Of a stretch of 64,000 bases of DNA, positions 45,040-54,094 are shown piece by piece (position 1 is the stretch's first letter; every line of letters starts with the position of its first letter). Source of the stretch: Evansella vedderi (lineage in GTDB: Bacteria > Bacillota > Bacilli > Bacillales > Salisediminibacteriaceae); contig NZ_JAUSUG010000001.1 of NCBI RefSeq assembly GCF_030813435.1, forward strand, positions 186,001 through 250,000, given 5' to 3'. A program made the position numbers and the translations under genes. The notes under the pieces were generated by a model. That model saw nothing but the letters and a program-made list of their open reading frames with translations. It did not search any database and had not been told where the DNA came from.

Positions 45040-48000
45040 ATGATTACACGCCGTGACTTTCTGAAGCGTACTGGTGCTGTAACAGCAGGTGCAACCATTG
45101 CAGCTGTTGGTGGGATTAATGTAAAACCAGTCCAAGCCCAAATTACGAAAATCAAGCTTCAGGTGAAAGAAGGAAGACAAGTTCCTAGCGTATGTCCTTA
45201 TTGTTCTGTAGGCTGTGGTATGATCATCACGGAATCAGAAGGGAAAATCACCAATATTGAAGGAAATCCTGATAGCCCAATTAACTTAGGTTCTTTATGT
45301 CCTAAAGGAGCTGCGGCATTACAGCTTGCCGTAAACGATGAAAGACCGGAAAAGGTTTTATATCGTGCTCCGCATTCCACTTCTTGGGAAGAGAAGCCTT
45401 TAGACTGGGCAATGGAGCGTATTGCGCAAAAGATTAAAGAAGATCGCGATAACAGCTTTATTGAAACACAAGATGGTAAGTTGGTAAATGTAAACCCAGC
45501 TTTAGCATCCCTTGGTGGTTCAACATTAGAAAATGAATGGAACTATTTACATGCTAAATTAATGCGTGGTTTAGGCGTTGTTAACGTTGAAAACCATGCC
45601 CGTATATGACACAGCTCTACAGTGCCCGGTCTGGGTACCTCATATGGTCGCGGTGGTGCGACTTCATCCGCAAGAGATTTACAAGATGCTGATTGTATTG
45701 TCATTATGGGTTCCAATTTTGCAGAGAACCATCCAGTAGGTTTCCGTTTTGTTTTAAGAGCGCGTGATAAAGGGGCGAAAGTTCTTCATATCGACCCACG
45801 CTTTACACGTACTTCAGCAATGTCGTCTGATTATGTACCAATGCGTTCAGGTACAGATATTGTCTTTTTAGGTGCATTAATTAATTATGCCCTTCAAAAC
45901 GACAAGTATTTCAAAGAGTATGTAGTTAACTATACAAATGCTCCATTTATTATTAAAGAAGAGTATCAAGATACAGAAGATTTAGAAGGTATTTTCTCAG
46001 GCTTTGATCCAGAGAAAAAAACCTATGACAACTCTAGCTGGGCTTATGAGCGGGAAGAAGTTGTATTACCAGAAGGGGAGCCTGCTAATCTATCAGAGCG
46101 CTTAGCTCGTGAAAAATTAGTAGGAAGACCGAAGCGTGACGAAACGTTACAACACCCAAGAAGCGTTTTCCAACTGATGAAAAAACACTATGCTCGTTAC
46201 ACACCAGAAATGGTAGAAGAGATCTGTGGAACTTCCAAAGAAGAATTCCTGATGGTTGCAGAAACAGTAACTGCGAACTCTACTCCAGAGCGCACAACTA
46301 CTTTCTGTTATGCGATGGGGTGGACACAACATACGTATGGTGTTCAAACAATCCGTGCTGGTGCAATTTTACAAGGATTACTTGGAAACATGGGTCGTCC
46401 AGGGGGCGGAATTCTAGCGCTTCGTGGTCATGCTAACGTACAAGGTGCAACAGATTTATCGACACTTTGGAACTCTTTGCCTGGTTACCTTGATATGCCA
46501 GCTAAAGCAAGGGAACATGACACGTTAGAAGATTTCTTACGTGCCCAAATGAGACCAACAAGCTTCTGGCAAAACTATCCTAAATATTTAATTAGTTTAT
46601 TGAAAGCATGGTATGGGGATGCGGCAACAGCTGCCAACGATTTCGGATATGATGCGATTCCAAAAACACTCGGAAATCATTCCCATTACAAAATGTTTGA
46701 AGACGCTTATAACGGCGTCATCAAAGGTATGATGGTTATCGGACAAAACCCAGCCGTTGGAGGTCAAAACGCTAGCTTCCACCGTAAAGCATTAGCAAAC
46801 CTTGATTGGTTAGTAGTCAAAGATCCATTCCTAATCGAAACGGCGACATTCTGGTATGAAGCACCTGAAGTAAAAAATGGAACAGTGAAAGCAGAAGATA
46901 TAGGTACAGAGGTATTCTATCTACCTTCCACTGTATTTGCTGAAACAGAAGGTAGCTTTACAAACACAAGCCGACTTCTACAAACGAAAGAAAAAGCAGC
47001 TGATCCGCCAGGAGACTGCCGCTCTGACCTTTGGTTCACCTATGAGCTAGGTAAGAAATTAAAAGATTTATATAAAGATAGTACAGCAAAACGGGATTGG
47101 GGTATTAAAAACTTAACATGGGATTATGAGCCAGATGTAAACCCACGCTTTAAAATTCAAGAGCCAAGTGAACACAAAATCATTAAAGAAATTAATGGTT
47201 ACGATATAGCGACAGGTGCCCCTTTACCAGGTTTCGGAGATTTACAAGATGATGGTTCTACAGCTTGTGGTTGCTGGATTTACACAGGAGTTTTACCTGA
47301 AGAAACGGTTAATCGTGCAGCAAATCGTGAAGGCGATGACTACCAATACTTAAATTGGGGCTTTGCATGGCCAGCTAACCGCCGTAACCTATACAATCGT
47401 GCGTCTGCAAGACCAGATGGAAAGCCATGGTCTGAGCGTAAGAAATATATTTGGTGGGATGAAGCTGAGCAAAAATGGACTGGGTTTGATGTACCTGACT
47501 TTGCAGCTACAAAAGCACCAGACACACCAGCTGTACCAGGTGGAGTAGGGTTAGCAGCACAAAGTGGTAAAGATCCATTCTTAATGCTTCCAGACGGTGT
47601 TATTCAATTATTTGCACCTGCAGGCTTAGCAGATGGACCACTGCCAACACATTACGAGCCACCAGATACACCGGTTTCAACGAACCTTTTGTATCCAAAT
47701 CAGACTTTCAGTCCGACAGCTGTCATTTTCGACCATCTTCCTAATAACAAGGTCCATGGTGCTAATAACAGTGATTATCCATTTGTTATTACAACCTATC
47801 GTGTGACAGAGCATCACTTAAGTGGAGCAATGACACGTTGGTTACCATGGCTAGCTGAGTTAATGCCTGAGTTGTTCTTAGAAATTAGCCCTGAGCTAGC
47901 TTCGGAGTTAGGGGTTCAAAATAAAGATTATGTCACAGTCGAAACAGCTCGCGGCAAGATTGAGGCAAAAGCACTTGTTACAAAGCGTATGCGTCCATTA

Positions 48001-48186
48001 AAGGTGGAAGGTAAAATGGTCCATACGGTTGGAATGCCAATTCACTGGGGTTACTCTGGAATTTCAACAGGATCTGTTCCAAATGATTTAAGTGCTATCG
48101 TCGCCGATCCAAACGTATTCATTCATTCTTCCAAAGCATTCACATGTAATGTGAAAAAGGGAAGATTACCAGGGGGGGTAGCATAA
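45040..48186 (+). CDS. fdnG: formate dehydrogenase-N alpha subunit, selenocysteine-containing
   Basis: About 1048 residues read through an in-frame TGA at 45607-45609 (residue 190). The context HARI-U-HSSTV is the selenocysteine site of FdnG proteins, and a bacterial SECIS hairpin follows at once. Residues 1-34 are a Tat signal with RRDFLKR. The 4Fe-4S ligands are C52, C55, C59 and C87 (VCPYCSVGC, LCPKG). The rest matches the bis-MGD fold, e.g. GSNFAENHPVGFRF and GWTQHTYGVQTIR. ATG 45040 follows GGGGGAAAGG. It oxidises formate outside the membrane. The beta-subunit gene starts one base after its stop. Requires selA, selB, selC and selD elsewhere. Confidence 0.95.
45622..45638 (+). promoter_or_regulatory. 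SECIS element of fdnG
   Basis: GTGCCC pairs with GGGTAC around the five-base loop GGTCT, starting 12 bases after the TGA. The stem, GGU in the loop, and spacing agree with SelB-binding hairpins of bacterial formate dehydrogenases. Confidence 0.88.
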
Positions 48187-48187
48187 G

Positions 48188-49003
48188 ATGAGCCAAATTG
48201 AAAGCAGTAAAGGTATGTTTATTGATACAACCCTTTGTCACGGTTGTAAGGCTTGTGAAGTAGCATGTAAGTCATGGAATGAGCTTCCTGCTAATTCTGC
48301 TCCTTCCTTAACAGGAAATAGTTACGATAATACAGGTAAGTTAGACGGAGAAAACTGGCGTCACGTTAAATTCATCGAAGACATTTCCGATGATCGAACA
48401 GATTCTCGTTGGTTATTCCTATCTGATTCCTGTAAACACTGTCAATTAGCAGGCTGTATGACCGTTTGTCCGACAAATGCGATTATTCGTACGGAGTTCG
48501 ATACCGTTTATATTGATCATGACACCTGTATTGGCTGTAAATACTGTATTACAGGATGTCCATTCGGTGTTATCGAGATTGGTCACCTTAGTGGGACTGC
48601 GGAAAAATGTACATTATGTTATGACCGTCTACAAGTAGGTCAACAACCAGCATGTGCGCAAGCATGTCCAACAGACTGTATTGAGTTCGGTGATGTTCCA
48701 GATTTAGTAGCGATGGCCAAACAGAGAGAACAGTTTTTACAATCTACTGGAAACTATAAAGCAGAGTTATATGGAGCGGATAAAAAAATCTTAGGTGGCT
48801 TGAACGTGTTCTACATGTTGGAAGATAAACCTGAAAAATACGGTCTTCCTAGCGATCCACAATTGCCTCAAAAATCAATGCTTGGTGGTTATTGGAGTAG
48901 TGTTTTCAGCTTATTTGCTGTAGGCCTAGTATCCCTTCTAAGCTTCCGTTCTTACCGTGAACGTAAGTTTGCAGAAGAAGAAGAGACCACCAAAGGTGCG
49001 TAA
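48188..49003 (+). CDS. fdnH: formate dehydrogenase iron-sulfur subunit
   Basis: A 271-residue protein with four cysteine groups for 4Fe-4S clusters: CHGCKACEVACKSW, CKHCQLAGCMTVCP, CIGCKYCITGCP, and CTLCYDR with CAQACPTDC. A C-terminal membrane helix (SVFSLFAVGLVSLLSF, ~residues 235-252) anchors it with the globular part outside, as in E. coli FdnH. It starts one base after fdnG, so translation is coupled. Confidence 0.95.
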   Translation: MSQIESSKGMFIDTTLCHGCKACEVACKSWNELPANSAPSLTGNSYDNTGKLDGENWRHVKFIEDISDDRTDSRWLFLSDSCKHCQLAGCMTVCPTNAIIRTEFDTVYIDHDTCIGCKYCITGCPFGVIEIGHLSGTAEKCTLCYDRLQVGQQPACAQACPTDCIEFGDVPDLVAMAKQREQFLQSTGNYKAELYGADKKILGGLNVFYMLEDKPEKYGLPSDPQLPQKSMLGGYWSSVFSLFAVGLVSLLSFRSYRERKFAEEEETTKGA

Positions 49004-49020
49004 TAGGGAGGGGCTAAAGG

Positions 49021-49956
49021 ATGTATAATTATGAACTAACTCAATTAAAAAGTCCAGATTTTCCTTTTATTATTATTTTTGACCTTTTCATCGGAGGGAT
49101 TGCGGCAGGGGCATTTTTAGTCACTGTCCTCCTCCTCGCCTTTGGTGGCAAGATTAATAAAGCTGGATTACACCGTGCTTATTATATAACAATGGCACTA
49201 CTTCCAGTTTACGGTCTGTTACTTATTCTAAAGCTGGAACATAAAGAACGATTTATTAATGTTTTGTGGCAAATTAGAGATGGTACTATTATGTTAAACC
49301 TCCAGTCGCCAATGTCATTAGGAGCTTGGGTAATGAACGTATTTGGAGTATTTGCTTTAGTTGGTTTCCTATATGCACTCAAAAAAGACAATTTACTTCA
49401 ATTCTCTTGGGCTCAAAAGCTTTATCATTTAGCAACGTGGTTACATGAAGGGCCAATTGCAAAAGTGTTCCTTTCAATCGGAGCATTCTTCTCAGCATGG
49501 TTCGGAGTGTATTTAGGGATACTTGTAACAACATCCCATCTCCCTGCTTGGAACGCAACACCATTCATTCCAACATTATGGATGATTAGTGCAGTAATTA
49601 CAGGTGTATCTGTAGTAATTTTATTACTAATATTTACAAACCGTAGTTCACAACTAAATGAATCCATTCAACGTCTAGATAATATTGTGAAATCCGTTAT
49701 TGTTCTTAACATCGCTATGATCATTGTCTTTGTTTTTGCACTAGGACAATGGAGCGAAACAGTAACAAGAGGGATGTTTGGCGTTCTATTATGGGGTGGC
49801 GTAGTTGGTATTGGATTATTAGTACCATTATTATTAAAACTTAAACCAAACCTCCTTGGATTAAAAAATTCTTTAATTTTTTCCAGTGTATTAGTTTTAG
49901 TTGGTGGGTTTATCCTTCGGTACGTAGTAATGATGGGGCCAATGTCATACTGGTAA
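49021..49956 (+). CDS. NrfD/PsrC-family membrane anchor of formate dehydrogenase
   Basis: A 311-residue protein with eight or nine helices, beginning FPFIIIFDLFIGGIAAGAFL, the NrfD-family start. NrfD/PsrC subunits carry no haem and pass electrons between an iron-sulfur partner and quinone. Here it replaces the b-haem subunit FdnI of enterobacterial enzymes. RBS GGGAGG is strong, 17 bases after fdnH. Confidence 0.92.
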   Translation: MYNYELTQLKSPDFPFIIIFDLFIGGIAAGAFLVTVLLLAFGGKINKAGLHRAYYITMALLPVYGLLLILKLEHKERFINVLWQIRDGTIMLNLQSPMSLGAWVMNVFGVFALVGFLYALKKDNLLQFSWAQKLYHLATWLHEGPIAKVFLSIGAFFSAWFGVYLGILVTTSHLPAWNATPFIPTLWMISAVITGVSVVILLLIFTNRSSQLNESIQRLDNIVKSVIVLNIAMIIVFVFALGQWSETVTRGMFGVLLWGGVVGIGLLVPLLLKLKPNLLGLKNSLIFSSVLVLVGGFILRYVVMMGPMSYW

Positions 49957-50019
49957 AAAACCCAACTCCTGCAGCTAAATGAGGCAGGTAATCTAACCTG
50001 AAAATACAAATACTGTGTT

Positions 50020-50240
50020 GGTGTTCGCTGCAGCCCACTCCCTTTCCGCGGGCGAACCGCAAGCCTCCTCGGGCTTACGCCCTTGCTTGGCTCACTGTTC
50101 CCGCAGGAACGAGCGTTTACTTCAGAGAGGCATCACGCGTGATGCCACTTGAGTAAACTACGAGTTGTCTCGACGCATAGGCTACTAAGCATAAGCTGTA
50201 GAGGAAGAGACAGTCGGCTTCTCGTGGGCTTCCGCTCACA
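50020..50240. repeat. Bacillus-type dispersed repeat
   Basis: Contains CCTTTCCGCGGGCGAACCGC, CTCACTGTTCCCGCAGGAAC and GAGTTGTCTCGACGCATAG, strongly GC-rich in comparison with surroundings. It interrupts the fdh operon between the NrfD gene and fdhE. Confidence 0.6.
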
Positions 50241-50263
50241 CCAATTGCAATAATAACTTGTAT

Positions 50264-50309
50264 TTTCATACTCCGTGGTGCGAATGAATATTGGCATGGA
50301 GGTCTATCC
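50264..50309. repeat. second copy of the short repeat at 18121-18165
   Basis: TTTCATACTCCGTGGTGC and GCATGGAGGTCTATCC flank a different middle. Both copies are intergenic. Confidence 0.6.
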
Positions 50310-50335
50310 TTTTGTTTTGTTCTATCATAGTAGGA

Positions 50336-50397
50336 GACACCTCTTCTATTTGGTAGTATTTTGACAAATTTACTATACCAAATAGGGGGTGTTTTTC
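50336..50397 (+). terminator. terminator of the fdhD-fdnGH-nrfD operon
   Basis: ACACC plus CTATTTGGTAGTA pair with TACTATACCAAATAG plus GGTGT, followed by TTTTTCC. Long imperfect stem. Confidence 0.65.
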
Positions 50398-50446
50398 CTA
50401 TTTTAATAGAATCTGTACTCGCATCTTCCGCCAAAATCAACTTCAA

Positions 50447-50516
50447 CAAATACAATTGTAAAATACTGAAAGGAGATAGCTTGCTAATCTATTTGGCTTT
50501 CTTTCTCCTTTTTACA
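50447..50516. other. leader hairpin before fdhE
   Basis: AATTGTAAAA-TACTGA-AAGGAGA pairs with TCTCC-TTTTTACAATT, a long inverted repeat 40 bases before the fdhE start. It may be a terminator or a control element of fdhE. Confidence 0.4.
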
Positions 50517-50555
50517 ATTAGGGTATAAGCGTAAACAAAAGAAAGAGGGGCGATT

Positions 50556-51416
50556 ATGAGTAAAGCTAGAAATGTAAAGAATGTGTGGAATCGCTTAATT
50601 GATAAAAATAAAGAGTTAAAAAGTGTCTCGAAAGTTCATATTGATTTAGTTGAACGTTTAGAAAAAGTCCAACCTTTAGTTGCTAAACTAGATTTATCCA
50701 AAGAGGAAGTGAAAGGAAAGCTACAACAAGGAGTCCCTTTTTTAGAAGGGGAAGAAGATAAAATTGAATTAACGTTTGCAATCCGTCATCTTCGGGAACT
50801 TTCCAACTGGACAGGATTAGGTGAGTCCCGTTCCATTTTCAAAAAGATGGGTAAAAAAGCTACGGATACGGAAATTCAACAATTGCTTCGTGCCTGGTTA
50901 ACTGGTGACAGTACGGTTATTGATCCATTTGCAAATAAATTCAATTTGCCATTAGATATTTTATTTGTACTTATTCGTTATAGCTTATTACCGACATTAT
51001 ACGAATACACAAAAGAATTTGAACAAACAAAGGTATTTAATGAAGAAGAATGGATGAAAGATTATTGTCCAGTCTGTGGTGACCAACACGGTCTTGCAGA
51101 ATTTCGTGGCAGCGAAAGATTCCGTCATTTTAGATGTTTATCCTGTGCAGGTGACTGGGTATTTTGGCGAATTGCTTGCCCCCATTGTGACAACCGAGAT
51201 CATAACAAACTAAGCACCCTCTTCATTCAAGAGGAAAAGGGATCCTTCCAAATTGATACTTGTGAAGAGTGCCATGGTTATGTTAAAGGAATTAATAAGC
51301 TTGATCCATCAAGTCCAATATTCTTGTTACTAGACGATTTTGCAACATTCCATCTAGATCTTTTAGCAAAAGAAAAAGGGTATCACAGACAAGCTGTGTC
51401 GACGACGTTGCAGTAG
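50556..51416 (+). CDS. fdhE: FdhE, formate dehydrogenase accessory protein
   Basis: A 286-residue protein with four CxxC pairs in its C-terminal half: CPVCGDQHG, CLSCAGDW, CPHCDNRDH and CEECHGYVK, matching the zinc/iron rubredoxin-like knuckles of FdhE. FdhE is needed for activation of membrane formate dehydrogenases before export. RBS AAGAGGGG. Separated from the main operon by 600 bases of repeat DNA. Confidence 0.93.
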   Translation: MSKARNVKNVWNRLIDKNKELKSVSKVHIDLVERLEKVQPLVAKLDLSKEEVKGKLQQGVPFLEGEEDKIELTFAIRHLRELSNWTGLGESRSIFKKMGKKATDTEIQQLLRAWLTGDSTVIDPFANKFNLPLDILFVLIRYSLLPTLYEYTKEFEQTKVFNEEEWMKDYCPVCGDQHGLAEFRGSERFRHFRCLSCAGDWVFWRIACPHCDNRDHNKLSTLFIQEEKGSFQIDTCEECHGYVKGINKLDPSSPIFLLLDDFATFHLDLLAKEKGYHRQAVSTTLQ

Positions 51417-51420
51417 TAGT

Positions 51421-51444
51421 GGTGCCTGTCACCACCCAGTTTTT
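51421..51444. repeat. GGTGCCTGTCACC family repeat
   Basis: GGTGCCTGTCACCACCCAGT with a T run, five bases after the fdhE stop. Relatives lie at 23472, 38134, and degenerate forms at 52082 and 52652. Half-palindromic GGTG/CACC could form a small hairpin. Confidence 0.6.
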
Positions 51445-51485
51445 ATTGAAAGGTAAGGGGTTGCGGTTAAGGGGAGGAAATAGAA

Positions 51486-52079
51486 ATGAATGCAGGGTTA
51501 ATTTTATTGTCAGGTGGAAAGTCGAGTAGGATGGGTACAAATAAAGCCCTACTACCGATTGAGGGGAAAACAAATATAGAACGCATTTTTGAGAGTCTTG
51601 GTGAAGGGTTTACGGATCGTATTTTAGTAACGAATAGTCCAGAAGAATATGCCCCTCTACTTCCTGAGGACGTAAAAATAGTTTCTGATGTATATCCAGG
51701 TTTAGGACCTTTATCAGGTATACATGCCGGATTATTGGCAACAGCAGCTGAATATAATGTGGTTGTCGCATGTGATATGCCGTTTGTATCACGACAGTTA
51801 GGGCAATTACTAGTGCAAAAAAGCAAAGGCTATCAAGCTGTTGTTCCACGTTTTAGGGGAATGAGACAACCGTTATTTGCTGTATACCATAAATCCATGA
51901 CCGGAGATATTGAACGTTTCTTACAAGGAAATGACTTCCGAGTCAATAACTTATGGGGAAAAGTGAATACATTATGGGTGGAAGAAGATGATCTCAGTAC
52001 AATTCCTGAAATAGAGCTTGCTTTTTATAACATGAACTACCCAGAAGAATATGAAAAAGTGAAAGAATGGGTGGAATAG
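51486..52079 (+). CDS. mobA: molybdenum cofactor guanylyltransferase
   Basis: A 197-residue protein with the nucleotidyltransferase signature LILLSGGKSSRMGTNKALLP at the N-terminus and GPLSGIHAGL and VVACDMPFVS further on. MobA joins GMP to molybdopterin to make the bis-MGD cofactor that FdnG needs. Its place directly behind fdhE supports a specific role. RBS GGGGAGG. Confidence 0.94.
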   Translation: MNAGLILLSGGKSSRMGTNKALLPIEGKTNIERIFESLGEGFTDRILVTNSPEEYAPLLPEDVKIVSDVYPGLGPLSGIHAGLLATAAEYNVVVACDMPFVSRQLGQLLVQKSKGYQAVVPRFRGMRQPLFAVYHKSMTGDIERFLQGNDFRVNNLWGKVNTLWVEEDDLSTIPEIELAFYNMNYPEEYEKVKEWVE

Positions 52080-52195
52080 GGTGGTGCCTGTGAATCGCGA
52101 CCTAGAAAGTAGACACTATAAATTCAGGTTTTGATGAAGGAGTTTGTGCTGGTGGGTGCATGCTCCTTTTCTCCTTCTCATTATTTTGGAGTTTC

Positions 52196-52525
52196 TCAGA
52201 AGTCAGGCAACCAGTCAAGGAGTGCACTTGACAGCTTCTCTCCCTCCTCCATGGAAAGGAGAATGACAGCATCATAACCATCTGGACGAACTTCGTCAAA
52301 AATTCGTTGGGAAACCGTTTCAATATTTTCCCCGTCCAAACTTTGAAGCGTCTTGATGTAATAATGAAACTCCGTATTCCTTAAAGTATTTTCTAACGTA
52401 TTCTTTTCCCTTTCTGAAAAGAAGTTACCGTGATCCTCCAATGATACAGATGCATACACATTCATTGGAAAAAATAAAATCAAAAGCATTATCCCAATTT
52501 TCAGAAACATACGCCTCAAATCCAT
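52196..52525 (-). pseudogene. TPM-domain protein, truncated
   Basis: 109 residues: a signal sequence or membrane helix (LKIGIMLLILFFPMNVYAS), then the first ~65 residues of a TPM (YgcG/Psb32-type) domain, with FFSEREKNTLENTL and PDGYDAVILLSMEEGE. TPM proteins are normally over 200 residues. After EEGE the match ends and a short unrelated tail follows, so the gene lost its 3' part or has a frameshift. Confidence 0.6.
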
Positions 52526-53454
52526 CCTATATTTCCCCCCTTAACTCATCGTTTACATTTACGTTTCTAACTAATTATAAGTTCCAACTAAATCAATATT
52601 TATTTTATTATAGCAAAGGACACAGAAAAAAATGGAAAAATATTGGCCGGGTGCAGGTATCGGTCACCGTCCGGGTTTACTACCATAAAGATTCCAACCA
52701 TATTCTTTTTATGGCCGAGCGAAGAGAGTTTTAGAGATTGCTTGCTACAGTGTATACCTCATGCTAATGCTTGTAAACAGAACGTCACCAAACTTCCACC
52801 ATATCTAAATATGCTACTACTAGACTACTTCTAAGGCCCCCCCAAGAAAAGTGCCAACAATATTGTGTTTATTTTGCCTAGGATAAGTAAGTTTGCTGGT
52901 ATGATTCAATGATCACTCGAGGAAAGGTATTGTCGGAGGTTAGTTGCCTATGCATATGTAAACAAATGTCTTTACCAAAGGGTTTCTTTGTGGAAGGTGT
53001 AGTAACTTAATATGTCACAACGAATAGTACTTTAAATAGCCAGTAACCTAAAAGCAGTGACTGGCTATTATAAATAATAATTTTCAATAAAGTGCTTTAA
53101 AACATGTACCGTTAAGGATACTGTTCCACCTTACTTTTATTCAGAGATATCAACTTAGTTTTTTTACGAGCGAATAGTATGTGAAACTAAACAGATGGGG
53201 GGGCAGGCCTGTTCTATTAAATGAAGTAATAAGTCTTCCCAACCAAAACTTAAAGAAATAATTAATAATGTAAATGAGGATGCTGTTTGGGATGTACTGG
53301 ACAAAGTGTATGAACATAAGTCGGGAGCTTATATTGTTTTAAGAATTTTATGTTATATTATTTTATATTGAATGAATTTTATCATTCAGTTTCATATAAT
53401 GAGAACAAATTTAGAATAATATTTATATCTTTTTAAAAATTAATTAAATTTACC
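52526..53454. other. intergenic region with remnants and an orphan terminator
   Basis: GGTGCAGGTATCGGTCACCG near 52652 is a degenerate repeat motif. A perfect AATAGCCAGT/ACTGGCTATT hairpin with an A/T tail at 53035-53075 is an orphan terminator. Around 53238-53371 a startless frame reads NEDAVWDVLDKVYEHKSGAY, probably the remnant of an unknown gene. No intact gene was found. Confidence 0.45.
53035..53075 (+). terminator. orphan terminator
   Basis: A 10-bp perfect stem, 15-base loop, weak T tail. No coding region ends before it. Confidence 0.5.
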
Positions 53455-53713
53455 CGTTTCCTAATGCTTTATAAATAGGTAAGTGACGTTTCCATTCCGT
53501 TACGCGCTTCATGAAAGCTTTAAGAACAGCTAACTACTGCTTCTGGTACGATACATGTTCCATGAATTTGTTTATGAGACAAGTAACTTATAACTATATT
53601 CCATTTTTATTTTCAAAATAGAAAAAGGGTAAATTAGACATTTTGGGAGGTACTCTTTTTTCCTGCTCAAAAAGTCTTGGTAAATAAGGGCATAAATTTA
53701 TGAATTTCATTCA
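53455..53713 (+). repeat. dispersed repeat copy B: 2.7 array units plus tail
   Basis: Units begin at about 53455, 53504 and 53555 and share CATGAAAGCTTTA, CTTCTGGTACGATACATGT and GAATTTGTTTATGAGACAAG with the end of the 17.5-kb array; the tail through GGGCATAAATTTATGAA is also conserved. The copy ends ~45 bases before the rtpA-like gene, so that gene's promoter may lie in the repeat. Confidence 0.88.
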
Positions 53714-53758
53714 TCTACAAAAAAGTTAAATTTTTTTCCAGAATAGGAAGGTGAAAAG

Positions 53759-53932
53759 ATGTCAGTCATAATTTCCACGGATGATTTAGAACAAACTTGT
53801 CCTAATTGCAATGGACAAAAACATGTTATTGTCAATGATAAGGATATACCTTGTACTAAATGTGATGGTAAGGGGGTTATATTAACCACATTAGGACAAA
53901 CATTACTTCACTTTATTAAAAAGCATACTTAA
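53759..53932 (+). CDS. rtpA: anti-TRAP (RtpA)-like zinc protein
   Basis: 57 residues starting ATG 53759 with GGAAGG upstream. Cysteines 14, 17, 32 and 35 form CPNC and CTKC pairs. STDDLE before the first pair and CDGKGVILTTLGQTLLHFI after the second closely match the anti-TRAP protein of Bacillus subtilis, which binds the Trp-loaded TRAP regulator and relieves repression of tryptophan genes. The loop between pairs is about four residues longer. In B. subtilis the gene has a T-box and a Trp-rich leader peptide; neither is visible here. A nine-codon frame (53700-53729) precedes it but has no Trp. Function as anti-TRAP is inferred from sequence. Confidence 0.8.
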   Translation: MSVIISTDDLEQTCPNCNGQKHVIVNDKDIPCTKCDGKGVILTTLGQTLLHFIKKHT

Positions 53933-53963
53933 ATCATTTATATGGAAGTAGGCTGGGCACAAA

Positions 53964-53998
53964 ACCCAGTAATTAAAAAAGAGTGGTACTGGGTATTT
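53964..53998 (+). terminator. terminator after rtpA-like gene
   Basis: ACCCAGTA pairs with TACTGGGT, followed by ATTTTG. The gene is therefore monocistronic. Confidence 0.6.
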
Positions 53999-54094
53999 TG
54001 CATTTCACTCGTATGTCAGCATTCAACCAATAATCGTTCCAATCATCCGTTTTTATGTTTAGGTAAAAAGATATATTAACAAGGGGTAAAATCG

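Noticed and set aside
45016-45609. Separate short formate dehydrogenase protein or nonsense mutation
   Set aside because: The TGA is at the conserved selenocysteine position and is followed by a SECIS hairpin; the frame continues without shift.
53100-53758. T-box leader for the rtpA-like gene
   Set aside because: No T-box consensus, specifier loop or Trp-rich leader peptide could be found; the region is repeat element and A/T-rich DNA.
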